A stretch of DNA of 64,000 nt from Dasania phycosphaerae (GCF_026891035.1 NZ_JAPTGG010000004.1:124001-188000); one strand, 5' to 3'. Shown: positions 35,634 to 44,956, counted from the first letter of the stretch. Translations and numbers: made by a program. The notes: generated by a model not told the origin, from the sequence alone.

Positions 35634-36725
35634 TTATTGAAACAATTGTTTAAAGTCTTGTTTCATACTAATGCTTAACCAGTGTTTATCCGCAGCCATT
35701 TTATGGCTGCTTTCCGCACCATCACTATAAGCATACTCACGAGCGGCATCATCATGTTTCACCAACATTAACAACGTTTTATAGCGATTGCCTGCCGCAT
35801 AGTTCAACATAGCAATATCACTATCGTCATTACCCACCGCAATAATGGGGCGTCGTCCTATATGGCGCTCTATATTCACCGGTTTGCCCTCATCATTATT
35901 AATGGGAGCAACAAATTCATTGCCTCTTATTAACTCGCCGCTGCTTTGCCGCCACATCAGCATAGCGCTAGAGCCTATAACATTTGCTATAGGCACATTA
36001 AACAACTCTAGCGATAAGGCACGCACAAAACGACTATCACTGCTATCAACGATATAAACCTGGAAATCATAAGCCTGTAAGTAAGCAATTAGCTCCCGCA
36101 TAGGTTGATAGGCTAGCTGCAAATAGCTTTTTTTATAATCTGGATGCTGTGCCTGTTTTAAAAATTGACGCACAAAAAAATCATAGTTTTGCTGCGGCTG
36201 GCCTTCATGTGCTTTTAATAACATGAGGTATAGCGTGGAATAGTTAAGCTTTTGTAAATACCCCTCATCACCTCTAGCTACTGATTTCCAGGGCTGCTTG
36301 GCTTTTAAGGAGGGCTGCCGTTTTAGCTGCTTCAACAATTCTTTGTGGATAAAGGCCATCATAGGTTTTTGTGGGCGCTCCACCCACAGGGTGCCATCCA
36401 AATCAAATACTGCAACTCTATCGGCCACTGGCACATAAGCCTTGCTATCCTCATTGGCCGATTGCTGTACAAAATTGACTATGGCTTGTTGATTTGCACC
36501 AGCCTGCCAACTTGCCAATATATTTTCTAGCTTATTATTAGCAACCGCTGCTGCCGTTTGCGGTATTAACATGGGCTTAGGCTGGCTGAGCACAGTTCTA
36601 TCGCTGCGCTGTTGCTGGGCGCCGGGCTTAATTGCAGGAGCGCAAGCCGCCAAGGCAGCTGCACATAAAGCGATCATTATCCATTTATTTATATGGAATG
36701 CTTTCTTAATCGTCTGCCGTTTCAA
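35634..36725 (-). CDS. HAD-superfamily phosphatase, predicted lipoprotein
   Basis: A phosphoserine-phosphatase-like HAD hydrolase. Motif I is VAVFDLDGTLW (nucleophile Asp and general acid Asp), motif II VDSSDSRFV, and the metal-site motif AVGNDDSDIAML. A signal sequence ending LAAC marks a lipoprotein, followed by a Gln/Pro-rich tether. The best start is a TTG preceded by AAGGCGG, giving MKRQTIKKAFHINKW ahead of the hydrophobic stretch (363 residues). The first in-frame ATG would leave only twelve residues and no basic n-region. The substrate is unknown; the location suggests a periplasmic phosphomonoesterase. Confidence 0.8.
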   Translation of the reverse strand: MKRQTIKKAFHINKWIMIALCAAALAACAPAIKPGAQQQRSDRTVLSQPKPMLIPQTAAAVANNKLENILASWQAGANQQAIVNFVQQSANEDSKAYVPVADRVAVFDLDGTLWVERPQKPMMAFIHKELLKQLKRQPSLKAKQPWKSVARGDEGYLQKLNYSTLYLMLLKAHEGQPQQNYDFFVRQFLKQAQHPDYKKSYLQLAYQPMRELIAYLQAYDFQVYIVDSSDSRFVRALSLELFNVPIANVIGSSAMLMWRQSSGELIRGNEFVAPINNDEGKPVNIERHIGRRPIIAVGNDDSDIAMLNYAAGNRYKTLLMLVKHDDAAREYAYSDGAESSHKMAADKHWLSISMKQDFKQLFQ

Positions 36726-36802
36726 TCTTGACCGCCTTATTAATATATCGTTTACTGATTTAACCCACCCTAGTGTAGCAATTGCAGGCAGATAAACCGC
36801 TG

Positions 36803-37567
36803 ATGATACCATCACTTTCCACAACAGAATTTAGCCAACGTTTAGTGGCTCATCGCGGCTGGCCGCAGCGCTACCCAGAAAACAGCTACGCCGGTATTAA
36901 AGCGGCATTAGAGCTGGGTTTGCAACATATAGAAATCGATATACAGCTCACCGCTGATCATGTACCGGTATTGTGCCACGACCACCATTTAATGCGCTTA
37001 TGCGGGCAAGATAGCGATATACGCCACTGCAGTTTAGCGCAGGCGCAAGGTTTTAGTTTTCATGAGCCGCAACGCCTGCAGCAACAACACTACCCCAGCC
37101 CATTACTCACCCTGGCTGGTTGCGCCGAATTAATCGCGCAATACCCGCAAGCCAGTTTGTATGTAGAAATAAAACGCAAAAGCCTTTATCACTTTGGCCG
37201 CAGTACGGTATTAGCAGCTGTCGCCCAAGCTTTAAGCCCTATCGCCAAGCAATGCAGTTTAATTAGTTTTGATATAGATGTATTACAACTGGCCCAAGAG
37301 CAAAGCCTGGGGTTTCCCGTAATCCCCGTACTGCTCAATACCCAGCAGTGGCACCATGAGCAAATAAAACGCCTGCAGCCCCCCTGTGTGTTTTGTGATT
37401 TCGATGATTTGCTGCCACAACAAAATCTACAGGCCATACCTTACCCGGCCGTGGTATACGAAGTTGCCGACTATCAGCAAGCTATCGCTTTACTGGCCAG
37501 AGGCGCACTGCGCATAGAAAGTTTTTGTTGCGGTGAATTAATCGCAGCCCATGCGGCAGCAAGCTAG
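36803..37567 (+). CDS. Glycerophosphodiester phosphodiesterase
   Basis: A cytoplasmic GDPD-type TIM barrel of 254 residues that cleaves glycerophosphodiesters to glycerol-3-phosphate and an alcohol. The signatures are VAHRGWPQRYPENS near the start, HIEIDIQLTADHVPVLCHDHHLMRLC (metal Glu/Asp and catalytic His), and VEIK. The ATG at this position is preferred over a TTG seven codons upstream. It overlaps the convergent FGGY kinase gene by 4 bp and is divergent from the HAD gene. Confidence 0.9.
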   Translation: MIPSLSTTEFSQRLVAHRGWPQRYPENSYAGIKAALELGLQHIEIDIQLTADHVPVLCHDHHLMRLCGQDSDIRHCSLAQAQGFSFHEPQRLQQQHYPSPLLTLAGCAELIAQYPQASLYVEIKRKSLYHFGRSTVLAAVAQALSPIAKQCSLISFDIDVLQLAQEQSLGFPVIPVLLNTQQWHHEQIKRLQPPCVFCDFDDLLPQQNLQAIPYPAVVYEVADYQQAIALLARGALRIESFCCGELIAAHAAAS

Positions 37568-39015
37568 TGCTGCAGCTGTTGCATTAAAGCCGTAGACCAT
37601 TGCCTATAACGCTGCCGCAGTGGGTGATTATCCTGCGGCTGAAACACCCGTTCAATAATGCAGGGCCAATGTGCGGGCCGGCCAGCTAATAAATATGCCG
37701 CCCCTCTAGCGCTGGCTTCCACTACCGAGCTGCGCTCTACCCTCAGCCCGCTCAAATCGCTCAAACGTTGGCACAGTGCGTCGCTATGGCTAAGGCCACC
37801 GCTAACCGCCACATATTGCAAAGCCGGTTTTTCCCGCAACATGCACTCTAAGTTGCGCTGCAATAAAAACACAATACTTTCGGCTACGGCCGCTACACGC
37901 AGACTGTGATTGGCCAGCTCATGGCCAATAAACCTTGGCGCTATGCCACTGCGCCAATCGGGGGAGCCCAAACCACTCACCGTATTAATAAATAAGGGCA
38001 GGGTTTGGGCCAAGGCATCAGCTTGCTTATCGGCTAAATGCAGGCAGGCATCCAGAGGTAGAGCGTCATCTTTTAGCTCTCCCTGTTTGGCAATATATTG
38101 CAGGGCCACCCCGGCGCCATTCACTGTCCCCTCTAAACAATAAACCGGTAACTCAGCCCAGTGCACTATGCTATTGAGCAGGCCATTGCGACATTGGGGA
38201 GTGGCCACCGGGCTTAATAAAAAAGCCCCTGTGCCCATATTGATACTCACTTGTTGTGCTTGCAGCTCGCCCTGAGCAAAAGCCGCCGCGCATTGATCGC
38301 CCGTTAATAAACGCATAGGCAAACTAATATCGTCCAACTCTAACTGCCCTATTATGGCATCGCTGGCGACCAGGCTGGGCAAGTAGCAACGATCCAAGCC
38401 CCACAGCCCTAACATCTGCGGGCACCACTGGCCCTTAGCCACATCGACTAATAAAGTGCGGCTAGCATTACCCCTATCTACCAGTATGGGCTTGTTGGCT
38501 AATAAGCTATGCGCCAAATAACAGGCCAGTGGCGCTAAGATTAATTGCTGTTGCTGCGCTGCTTTTTTTACCGCGTCATTATGCTGCAGCAACCAACACA
38601 TTTTACTGGCAGAAAAATGTGCATTGGCCATTAAGCCAGTGTGCTGATAAATAAGTTGTATATCATCTGCGCTGCTGGGTAGGTGCTCGGCAGCGCGGGT
38701 ATCTTGCCAGCTCAACACCGGGCTAAGCAGCTCTTCAGTTACCGGATTAAAAGCCACTAAACTGGAGCGCTGGGTTACCAAACCACAGGCGCTTAAGGCT
38801 GCGCGCTGCGGCCAGGTTAATTGCGCCACCGCGGCATTGGCACAGCTGCGCAAGCTGGCTACCAACTGTGCTGCATCCTGCTCTACTCGCTCGCCCTGTC
38901 GGTGCTCAGCTACAGCTAACTGGCTTTGCGCCAAACACTGGCCCAGGCTATCAAATACCATGGCACGGCTGGAGCTGCCGCCCTGATCCAAACATAAATA
39001 CAATGCATCGTTCAT
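37564..39015 (-). CDS. FGGY-family carbohydrate kinase, glycerol-kinase-like
   Basis: A two-domain actin-fold kinase. The N-terminus LCLDQGGSSSRAMVFD is the phosphate-binding strand; LLTGDQCAAAF holds the Asp-Gln pair typical of glycerol kinase-like proteins, and NMGTGAFLL and VSGGLSHSD are later ATP-site motifs. From this ATG it has 483 residues; a longer reading frame upstream lacks family similarity. The substrate may be glycerol or another polyol; the W-R-G-x-x-D signature is not evident, so I leave it unnamed. Confidence 0.82.
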   Translation of the reverse strand: MNDALYLCLDQGGSSSRAMVFDSLGQCLAQSQLAVAEHRQGERVEQDAAQLVASLRSCANAAVAQLTWPQRAALSACGLVTQRSSLVAFNPVTEELLSPVLSWQDTRAAEHLPSSADDIQLIYQHTGLMANAHFSASKMCWLLQHNDAVKKAAQQQQLILAPLACYLAHSLLANKPILVDRGNASRTLLVDVAKGQWCPQMLGLWGLDRCYLPSLVASDAIIGQLELDDISLPMRLLTGDQCAAAFAQGELQAQQVSINMGTGAFLLSPVATPQCRNGLLNSIVHWAELPVYCLEGTVNGAGVALQYIAKQGELKDDALPLDACLHLADKQADALAQTLPLFINTVSGLGSPDWRSGIAPRFIGHELANHSLRVAAVAESIVFLLQRNLECMLREKPALQYVAVSGGLSHSDALCQRLSDLSGLRVERSSVVEASARGAAYLLAGRPAHWPCIIERVFQPQDNHPLRQRYRQWSTALMQQLQH

Positions 39016-39107
39016 GGTTTTACTATAGCCATCAATTACTAGAGAGGAAAATCGCCGCACAATGTTATAAGCTTGGCTAGCAATCAATTTTCACACAAGA
39101 GGTTAAA

Positions 39108-39449
39108 ATGGACTGTTTATTTTGTGCCATTAACAATAAAACCATACCCGCCGAAATAGTTTACGAAGATGAGCTGGTCACGGTCTTTAAAGATATACAG
39201 CCGCAAGCGCCCCTGCATATGCTCACCATACCCAAAAAACATATCAGTACCATTAATGATATAGGCGAGGAAGATAAAGACTTGCTAGGACATATGATTT
39301 ATACCGCCAAAACTATTGCCGCCCAACAAGGTTATGCCGAAGACGGTTACAGGTTGGCGATGAACTGCAATGAGCAAGGTGGCCAAACCGTCTACCACAT
39401 ACACCTGCACATGCTAGCTGGCCGCCAAATGACTTGGCCGCCCGGTTAA
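39108..39449 (+). CDS. hinT: HIT-family purine nucleoside phosphoramidase HinT
   Basis: A 113-residue dimeric HIT protein that hydrolyses AMP-phosphoramidates and lysyl-AMP. CLFCAI is at the N-terminus, KDIQPQAPLHMLTIPKKHI follows, and the histidine triad is HIHLHML near residue 98. It is 15 bp before cobB and co-directional. Confidence 0.94.
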   Translation: MDCLFCAINNKTIPAEIVYEDELVTVFKDIQPQAPLHMLTIPKKHISTINDIGEEDKDLLGHMIYTAKTIAAQQGYAEDGYRLAMNCNEQGGQTVYHIHLHMLAGRQMTWPPG

Positions 39450-39464
39450 TCTTGTTGTTACACA

Positions 39465-40205
39465 ATGCTGCCCTATAACAATATAGTCGTGCTAACCGGC
39501 GCGGGCATTTCAGCCGAGTCGGGTATACGCACCTTTAGAGCCGCCGACGGCCTGTGGGAGGATCACCGCGTAGAAGATGTGGCCACCCCCGAGGCTTTTA
39601 TCCGCGACCCCGAGTTGGTACACCGTTTTTACAATCAACGGCGTCAGCATTTGCTGGGCGACATCAGCGCCAATGCCGGTCATATCGCCTTAGCTAGATT
39701 GGAGCAGGGTTTGCTACAGCGAGGCGGCGAGTTTTTACTCATCACCCAAAATATTGATAACCTGCACGAACAGGCTGGTAGCAAAAACCTGCGCCATATG
39801 CACGGCGAATTATTAAAAATGCGCTGCCAACACAGCCAGCAAATTTTTGATTGGCTGGAGGATAGCCACCCACAGCTAGCCTGCCCCTGCTGCCAAACCC
39901 TAGGCGCATTAAGGCCTCATGTGGTGTGGTTTGGCGAAATGCCTTTATATATGCAGGAAATAGAGCAAGCGCTTAGCCGCTGTGATTTGTTTATCTCTAT
40001 AGGTACTTCGGGCAATGTCTATCCGGCGGCGGGATTTTTTCAAACCGCAAAACACTACGGCGCCCACACGGTAGAGCTAAATTTGGAGCCCTCGCAGGCG
40101 GGCAGCTATTTTGATGAGCAGCAATACGGCCCCGCCACCGAGTTATTACCTAAGTATGTACAGGCCTTGCTGAACCACCCAACTGCTGACGATGAGCAGA
40201 CATAA
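39465..40205 (+). CDS. cobB: NAD-dependent protein deacylase (sirtuin)
   Basis: A class III sirtuin of 246 residues that removes acetyl and succinyl groups from lysines using NAD+. It has GAGISAESGIRTFR (NAD binding), LITQNIDNLHEQAG, catalytic His in HMHGELLKMRC, zinc-ligand cysteines (two in CPCCQ, with C in KMRC), GTSGNVYPAAGF and LNLEPSQ. Very like E. coli CobB. Its 3' end overlaps the convergent HPt/HD-GYP gene by 56 bp. Confidence 0.95.
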   Translation: MLPYNNIVVLTGAGISAESGIRTFRAADGLWEDHRVEDVATPEAFIRDPELVHRFYNQRRQHLLGDISANAGHIALARLEQGLLQRGGEFLLITQNIDNLHEQAGSKNLRHMHGELLKMRCQHSQQIFDWLEDSHPQLACPCCQTLGALRPHVVWFGEMPLYMQEIEQALSRCDLFISIGTSGNVYPAAGFFQTAKHYGAHTVELNLEPSQAGSYFDEQQYGPATELLPKYVQALLNHPTADDEQT

Positions 40206-41298
40206 TACTGCTTATCGCCTGGTTAAAAATCCCCACCCAATACTCGCTTAATTGCTTGCCGGCACAATCATTAATCGTTTTTACCGCGCGTATAATAGGC
40301 CGCTTTTGTTCGCTGCTGTAGGCACGCTGATGAGTGAGCGCGTCAAAGGTATCGGCTATGGCAAGTATTTTGGCACCGTCGCATATCTTCTCTTCGCGCA
40401 AGCCATTGGGATAGCCAGTGCCATCTACCGCCTCGTGATGCTGCGCCACCATGGTTTTGGCGGCCTGCCAGCGAGGCATGTTTTTTAATAATTGCATGCT
40501 GCTTTGTACATGTGCGCGCAGTAAAGCAATCTCGTCGTTTTCTAAGCGTTGCTCTTTATGCAGTAACTCGACAGGTATAGCCGCCATACCAAAATCATGT
40601 ACATACACCGCCACCGCTAGGCTCATAGCATCTACCGGTTGGCCAGCTAGATGATTTAAGCTCAGCGCCATGGTTAAAATTCTATCACTGCGCCCAGCCC
40701 AAAATTTTGAACGCGCCTCTACCGGCATCATTAAAGCGCGGTAAAAAGCTAATTCTTCTTGCTCGCTAAAAGCATAGGCTGATAAAAAATCATCAGTATC
40801 ACTATCAGTATTACCATCGCTTAACTGTGCCACTGCTGGGTCTAACAGGCGTATGGTTTTGGCAATCAGTTGTTCTCGCTCGCTATGGCTGCTGTCTTTT
40901 AGGCGCTCAATATTAGCGGTAATTTGGCTGATAAAATCCATATCGTAGGCGACTGAGCCATCACGCTGATAATCCTCCACAAAGGTTTTGGCATCATCTA
41001 GTAACAACAGCATTAGGTCGCCCAGCAAAGGGCTATAGGCCATGCGTTGCTGTCTGACTTGCAGCAGTAAATCATCCAGCGCGGATAACAAGGGCATTAA
41101 AGGGGTAAAAGCCACTATACCTAAATCACTTTTAATATTATGCACGGCACGGTATAGCTGCTGTATCAGTTCAGGCTTATGGGGCTGGCTATCGAGCTGC
41201 AATAGGGCTTGCTCACTGCTTTGATAGTGTATGGCGATGGCATCGACTAACTGCTGGGTCAGTGTGGGCTCTAAAATATCAGACTCAAATAAAACCAT
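40150..41298 (-). CDS. HPt domain plus HD-GYP phosphodiesterase-like protein (second copy)
   Basis: A paralogue of the protein at the left edge, with the same two-domain layout in 382 residues. The HPt helix has HNIKS, with the phospho-His at 53 but Gly replaced by Ser in the HxxKG signature. The HD-GYP half has VHDFG, AQHHEAVDGTGYPNGL, and ADTFDALTHQRAY. This second copy keeps the DxFDAL segment that the first has lost. It is inferred to be a phosphorelay-linked cyclic di-GMP phosphodiesterase. It stands next to the DUF465 and cyclase/PilZ genes on the same strand. Confidence 0.87.
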   Translation of the reverse strand: MVLFESDILEPTLTQQLVDAIAIHYQSSEQALLQLDSQPHKPELIQQLYRAVHNIKSDLGIVAFTPLMPLLSALDDLLLQVRQQRMAYSPLLGDLMLLLLDDAKTFVEDYQRDGSVAYDMDFISQITANIERLKDSSHSEREQLIAKTIRLLDPAVAQLSDGNTDSDTDDFLSAYAFSEQEELAFYRALMMPVEARSKFWAGRSDRILTMALSLNHLAGQPVDAMSLAVAVYVHDFGMAAIPVELLHKEQRLENDEIALLRAHVQSSMQLLKNMPRWQAAKTMVAQHHEAVDGTGYPNGLREEKICDGAKILAIADTFDALTHQRAYSSEQKRPIIRAVKTINDCAGKQLSEYWVGIFNQAISSIMSAHRQQLGGSARPVHT

Positions 41299-41375
41299 AG
41301 TGTTGTTCCAGCGCAGCGCTCAGCGTCACGCAGTTTTATTTACTAAGTTGCTGCTTACTAAGTTGCCAGTCACAG

Positions 41376-41582
41376 TTATGCATCTAAATCGGGTATTAGG
41401 CGGCAGCGCAAGCGCGTAATCAAATCTTTTAGCCTGAGCTTTTCTCGCTTTAAGCGCTGCAGTTTAAGCTGGTCGGCGTAGACACTGGCATGCAATTTTT
41501 CTATCTCTTCATCTAATGTTTGGTGTTGGCTTTGTAAGTCCAACAGCTCTAGTGTTAAATCACAGCTGTTATTATCGCTCAT
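41376..41582 (-). CDS. DUF465/YdcH-type coiled-coil protein
   Basis: A 68-residue, highly charged coiled-coil protein (LQSQHQTLDEEIEKLHASV...LQRLKREKLRLKDLITRL) matching the YdcH/SlyX-like pattern. Function unknown. It is 24 bp downstream of the cyclase/PilZ gene and 77 bp before the HPt/HD-GYP gene, so these three are probably transcribed together. Confidence 0.75.
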   Translation of the reverse strand: MSDNNSCDLTLELLDLQSQHQTLDEEIEKLHASVYADQLKLQRLKREKLRLKDLITRLRCRLIPDLDA

Positions 41583-41606
41583 AAAGTTAATGCTCTGGCT
41601 AAGACT

Positions 41607-42734
41607 TTAGCCGCTAATCATATTGTCGACAAAACGTTTAATGCTTTGCTGGCCAGCTAGGTCCATGGTGGTAAATTCTAAGCTACAACGAAAACCCTGG
41701 CCCACGGATTCGCAATGTAATACCCGTGCATATATTTCACTGGTATCCGTCGCCAATAAGTTAAGCGACACTTCTAGTTTTATTTCCGAAAAATGCTCCA
41801 AGGGCACTGGGCTTAATATCAAAAAACCGTGGTAGCCTATATCGATAACCTCGGCCTTGCAGTGTTGGCTTTTTACCTGCTTGCCTTTTACTACCTGAAA
41901 ATAACAGGGCATGCTAACCGCAACTCTGGGGCTTTTACGAATTTCACGCCTGGGCACAGTCATGGTCCGTGGCTGGGTGGTGCCTAATAGCTCATACAAC
42001 AGCACCGGTTTACGCCGCCCTTTTACCTGTACGCTATTCGATTGCCCCACCAAGGTGTAACTCTGTGCCAGTTTAAAAGTGGCCTCGCTCATGAGTATTT
42101 GGCCGCGCAGGCTTTGCGCCTCTATACGCGAAACTAAATCCACCGCATCGCCTATGACGGTATGCTGCTCCCCACCCAGCTCGCCAGCCAGTACCGTGCC
42201 GGTGTTAATGCCTATACCCATATAGAGTTCGGGGAAGCCCAACTCTTTATTTTGTTGATTGTAATCATTCATGGCGTGCTGCATGGCAATAGCGCAGGCC
42301 AGTGCGCACTCCACATCATTGCTCTTGCTTTGGCTAAGCCCAAACAGCACTCGCATGGCGTCACCCATGGGTCTATCGATATAACCACCGTAACGCTGTA
42401 CCACGCCAGCCATTAGGCTGTAGAAGCGGTTGAGCAGGTTCATTAGCATTTTTGCGGAATAGGTTTCAGCCAAGGTGTGAAAGCCGCGTATATCTGCCAG
42501 TAATAGGGTTACGGTACGTGACTCGGCACTAGCTTCAGGCTCTTGCTCTGAATCAGCTGGTTTGCTGGCGGCTAGGCTGGCATTAAGCCAGGGGCTATCG
42601 GCCAATACGGCGGCTATGCGCTGTTGTAGCTGCTGATGCGCTGCGCTGCGCTCAAACTGGGTAGGTAAGTAGGATTCAACAACGGTTGATATCTTAGCAG
42701 CCAGGGCTTGATGCTCACTGATAGGCTGGTTCAT
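41607..42734 (-). CDS. Class III nucleotide cyclase fused to a PilZ domain
   Basis: A 375-residue soluble protein. Residues about 72-255 form a class III adenylate/guanylate cyclase domain: metal aspartates D81 (ADIRGF) and D125 (MGDAM), purine-side Thr192 (HTVIGD) and transition-state Arg203 are present. The base-selecting Lys is Arg121 and the transition-state Asn is Asp199 (AVDLVSR). Residues about 264-370 form a PilZ domain with RxxxR (RKSPR, 266-270), but DxSxxG reads DIGYHG (298-303). PilZ domains bind cyclic di-GMP. The fusion suggests one second messenger controlling synthesis of another; the changed residues leave activity and base preference open. Confidence 0.85.
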   Translation of the reverse strand: MNQPISEHQALAAKISTVVESYLPTQFERSAAHQQLQQRIAAVLADSPWLNASLAASKPADSEQEPEASAESRTVTLLLADIRGFHTLAETYSAKMLMNLLNRFYSLMAGVVQRYGGYIDRPMGDAMRVLFGLSQSKSNDVECALACAIAMQHAMNDYNQQNKELGFPELYMGIGINTGTVLAGELGGEQHTVIGDAVDLVSRIEAQSLRGQILMSEATFKLAQSYTLVGQSNSVQVKGRRKPVLLYELLGTTQPRTMTVPRREIRKSPRVAVSMPCYFQVVKGKQVKSQHCKAEVIDIGYHGFLILSPVPLEHFSEIKLEVSLNLLATDTSEIYARVLHCESVGQGFRCSLEFTTMDLAGQQSIKRFVDNMISG

Positions 42735-42888
42735 TGATTGTTACCTTAAGGGGTTTTAGCTATCCCTAAAGTAAAGCCTAATAGCGTCGATTAAACCACT
42801 TTTTTAGCGACCTATTTACCCACTGCTGCGGCCTAGCTGTAATGAATAACACTTTAAATTCAAATAGTTATAAAAACTACAGCCAGCC

Positions 42889-43602
42889 TTAATGCAAACA
42901 GCATTTAGCAAATACGGCGCCGCTGCCACAGGGGCAAAGCTCATCGCGCGCCACCGGCTCTAGTGCTAAAAATAGCTGGTCGGCATCATGGCTGGCCTTA
43001 AAAGTCTGCCACTGCATACGCACATCAGCATAAACCGAGAGCACTTCGTCAAACCATTGATAGGCCTCTTGCAATTGCTGTTTTTCAGCCTTGTCGCCAG
43101 CAGTATGGCTATGATCAAAGCCCTCATCAAACTGTAGTTGCTCATTGGCCAATACATCGGTAAAGGCGCTGGCTAAATTTAAGGCAGCGGTTACGGCGTC
43201 ATCTATGGCCTCGCTATCTATATCCATCAGTGCCAGCTCCCATAACTCCTCTAAATATTGATGCGCCAGTAAAAAGCCTTCGCACCACTGACCCAGCTGG
43301 CGCCGCTGATCTATACCCGTGGGGCAGAAAAAGGGCAGCAACTGGCCCTGCTCCAGGCCTTGTTCTAACGCCGCCATATCCTCAACCAATAGCGCTAAAA
43401 AGCGCTTGGCCTCGGCCTCGGTATCAAATTGCGGCTCGTCATCCAGCCAAATGAGCTCAAACCACTCAGAGGGTTTAACCGGCTCGGGTGAACAGGCAAT
43501 GGCAAATAAAAAACCTTGTAAACGCTGGTAATCCAACACAGCATCACCTAGACGGTGTAAAAAATTTTGTAACTCTTTGTCGTTAGCTGACAGGGTAATC
43601 AT
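42889..43602 (-). CDS. YecA/UPF0149-type protein with SEC-C zinc motif
   Basis: A 237-residue helical protein with an N-terminal UPF0149-like domain (LQGFLFAIACSPEPVKPSEWFELIW) and a C-terminal SEC-C zinc-binding motif (CPCGSGAVFAKCC), as also found at the end of SecA. The function of the family is not established. It lies 17 bp upstream of the ribE gene's stop side on the same strand, so the two may be co-transcribed. Confidence 0.87.
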   Translation of the reverse strand: MITLSANDKELQNFLHRLGDAVLDYQRLQGFLFAIACSPEPVKPSEWFELIWLDDEPQFDTEAEAKRFLALLVEDMAALEQGLEQGQLLPFFCPTGIDQRRQLGQWCEGFLLAHQYLEELWELALMDIDSEAIDDAVTAALNLASAFTDVLANEQLQFDEGFDHSHTAGDKAEKQQLQEAYQWFDEVLSVYADVRMQWQTFKASHDADQLFLALEPVARDELCPCGSGAVFAKCCLH

Positions 43603-43618
43603 AAAACTCGCTTCTAAA

Positions 43619-44263
43619 TTAGGCTTTGTTTAGCAAACCCGCGAACAATTCGGGCTGAGAACTCAACACACGCTCCACCGTATCAACGATGGTTTGCGTT
43701 TGCCTATCAATTTCTATATTCACTTTATCGCCTATGTGCTTGTCGCCATGGGTGGTAACTCTTAATGTTTCCGGTATATAACACACGGTAAAACTATGTT
43801 GGGCTCTATCCACTTTCGCCACCGTTAAGCTGCAGCCATTGATGGCAATAAAACCCTTTTCAAAAACATATTTCATTAGCGGCGCCGGTAGCTGGTAAGT
43901 CACAAAACGATTGTTTTCCGGCTCCTCTATAGCCACTACCAAGGCCGTGCTATCTATATGGCCAGACAGTATATGGCCACCTACTTCTACCCCCTGCTTA
44001 GCTGAGCGCTCTATATTAACGCTATGGCCTATACATAAATCAGCCAAGGTGGTGACATCCAAAGTCTGCTGCATAATATCAAAACGGACTTGCTCACCCT
44101 CTATGTGGGTAACGCTTAAACACACGCCATCGACAGCAACGCTGGCGCCTATTAATAAATCCTCCAGCAACTCGCTGTTAAGTTGCACGGTAACACTGAT
44201 TAAACCCGGTAACCGCTGTAACTGGGTAACGGTAAACGCCCCCTGCACTATTCCTGTATACAT
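43619..44263 (-). CDS. ribE: Riboflavin synthase (alpha subunit)
   Basis: Makes riboflavin from two molecules of 6,7-dimethyl-8-ribityllumazine. It has two tandem lumazine-binding barrels: MYTGIVQG at the start, GVCLSVTH with the catalytic-site Cys in the first barrel, GGHILSGHID at the junction, and GCSLTV in the second. The ATG giving 214 residues is chosen, equal in length to E. coli RibC/RibE; a frame nine codons longer adds an unrelated lead. No FMN riboswitch is visible upstream. Confidence 0.93.
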   Translation of the reverse strand: MYTGIVQGAFTVTQLQRLPGLISVTVQLNSELLEDLLIGASVAVDGVCLSVTHIEGEQVRFDIMQQTLDVTTLADLCIGHSVNIERSAKQGVEVGGHILSGHIDSTALVVAIEEPENNRFVTYQLPAPLMKYVFEKGFIAINGCSLTVAKVDRAQHSFTVCYIPETLRVTTHGDKHIGDKVNIEIDRQTQTIVDTVERVLSSQPELFAGLLNKA

Positions 44264-44470
44264 ATAACCTCTGTGTTCTCTTTGCTGCACACTGGCTACA
44301 GCTTGCTAGCTACCGCCTTGGCAAAAAAGTTTTGGTACTATTTCACAAACACCCTCAGGATTGCATTATCCGCCAGCATTTTCGATTATCATAGCGCCAG
44401 GTTAGGATAACCATTCAACATTAGGGAAGTTTAGCCCCAACAGATTGCAGTCGTTGCACCCATATTTTCT

Positions 44471-44848
44471 ATGTATGAACTAAGCTTCTCTACTCACCCC
44501 GTGGCCTTGCTGGCCCAAGTCGCGCTAGTGGCGCAAGCCTCCATCGTTTGTTTGCTGGTATTGGTAAATTTGCCCCCTCAAACCATCATAGGCTTATTGG
44601 GTCGAGTGTCTATTGTATGCGTATGGCTGGCGGTTACCATTAATCTTTTTATCGATTTGCCCGATAACCTCGACCTGTGGCTCAATAGTTTTGCGCTGTT
44701 TTTAATCGTGGCCCACATCAGCAAGTGCTTGTGGCTAACGCCAGCAATTAAACGCCATTCATCACAGCCCATTAAAAGCTATGCCTTGGTTTTATTATTT
44801 GGGGTGTTACATCACGAGCCATGGCAAATGCAGCATGAATATGAGTAA
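44471..44848 (+). CDS. Small membrane protein, DUF1145-like
   Basis: A 125-residue protein with three or four hydrophobic segments (about 11-35, 40-62, 68-88, 103-113). The segment INLFIDLPDNLDLWLNSFALFLIVAHISKCLW followed by YALVLLFGVLHHEPW resembles the DUF1145 pattern. Function unknown. It is divergent from ribE. The family call is uncertain. Confidence 0.6.
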   Translation: MYELSFSTHPVALLAQVALVAQASIVCLLVLVNLPPQTIIGLLGRVSIVCVWLAVTINLFIDLPDNLDLWLNSFALFLIVAHISKCLWLTPAIKRHSSQPIKSYALVLLFGVLHHEPWQMQHEYE

Positions 44849-44956
44849 CAGGGGTATTAATAGCAGTGTTTTTTGCGGTGACGGGGCCAAGCAACGCTGC
44901 GAAAGGGGCGTTGTACGCGGCTTTAAAGCCTATTAACTATGGTGAACGGTGTGAAT

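Noticed and set aside
44291..44470. FMN riboswitch upstream of ribE
   Set aside because: No conserved RFN-element segments (AGGGC..., ACCGGCGGT...) are visible in the leader or the divergent gap.
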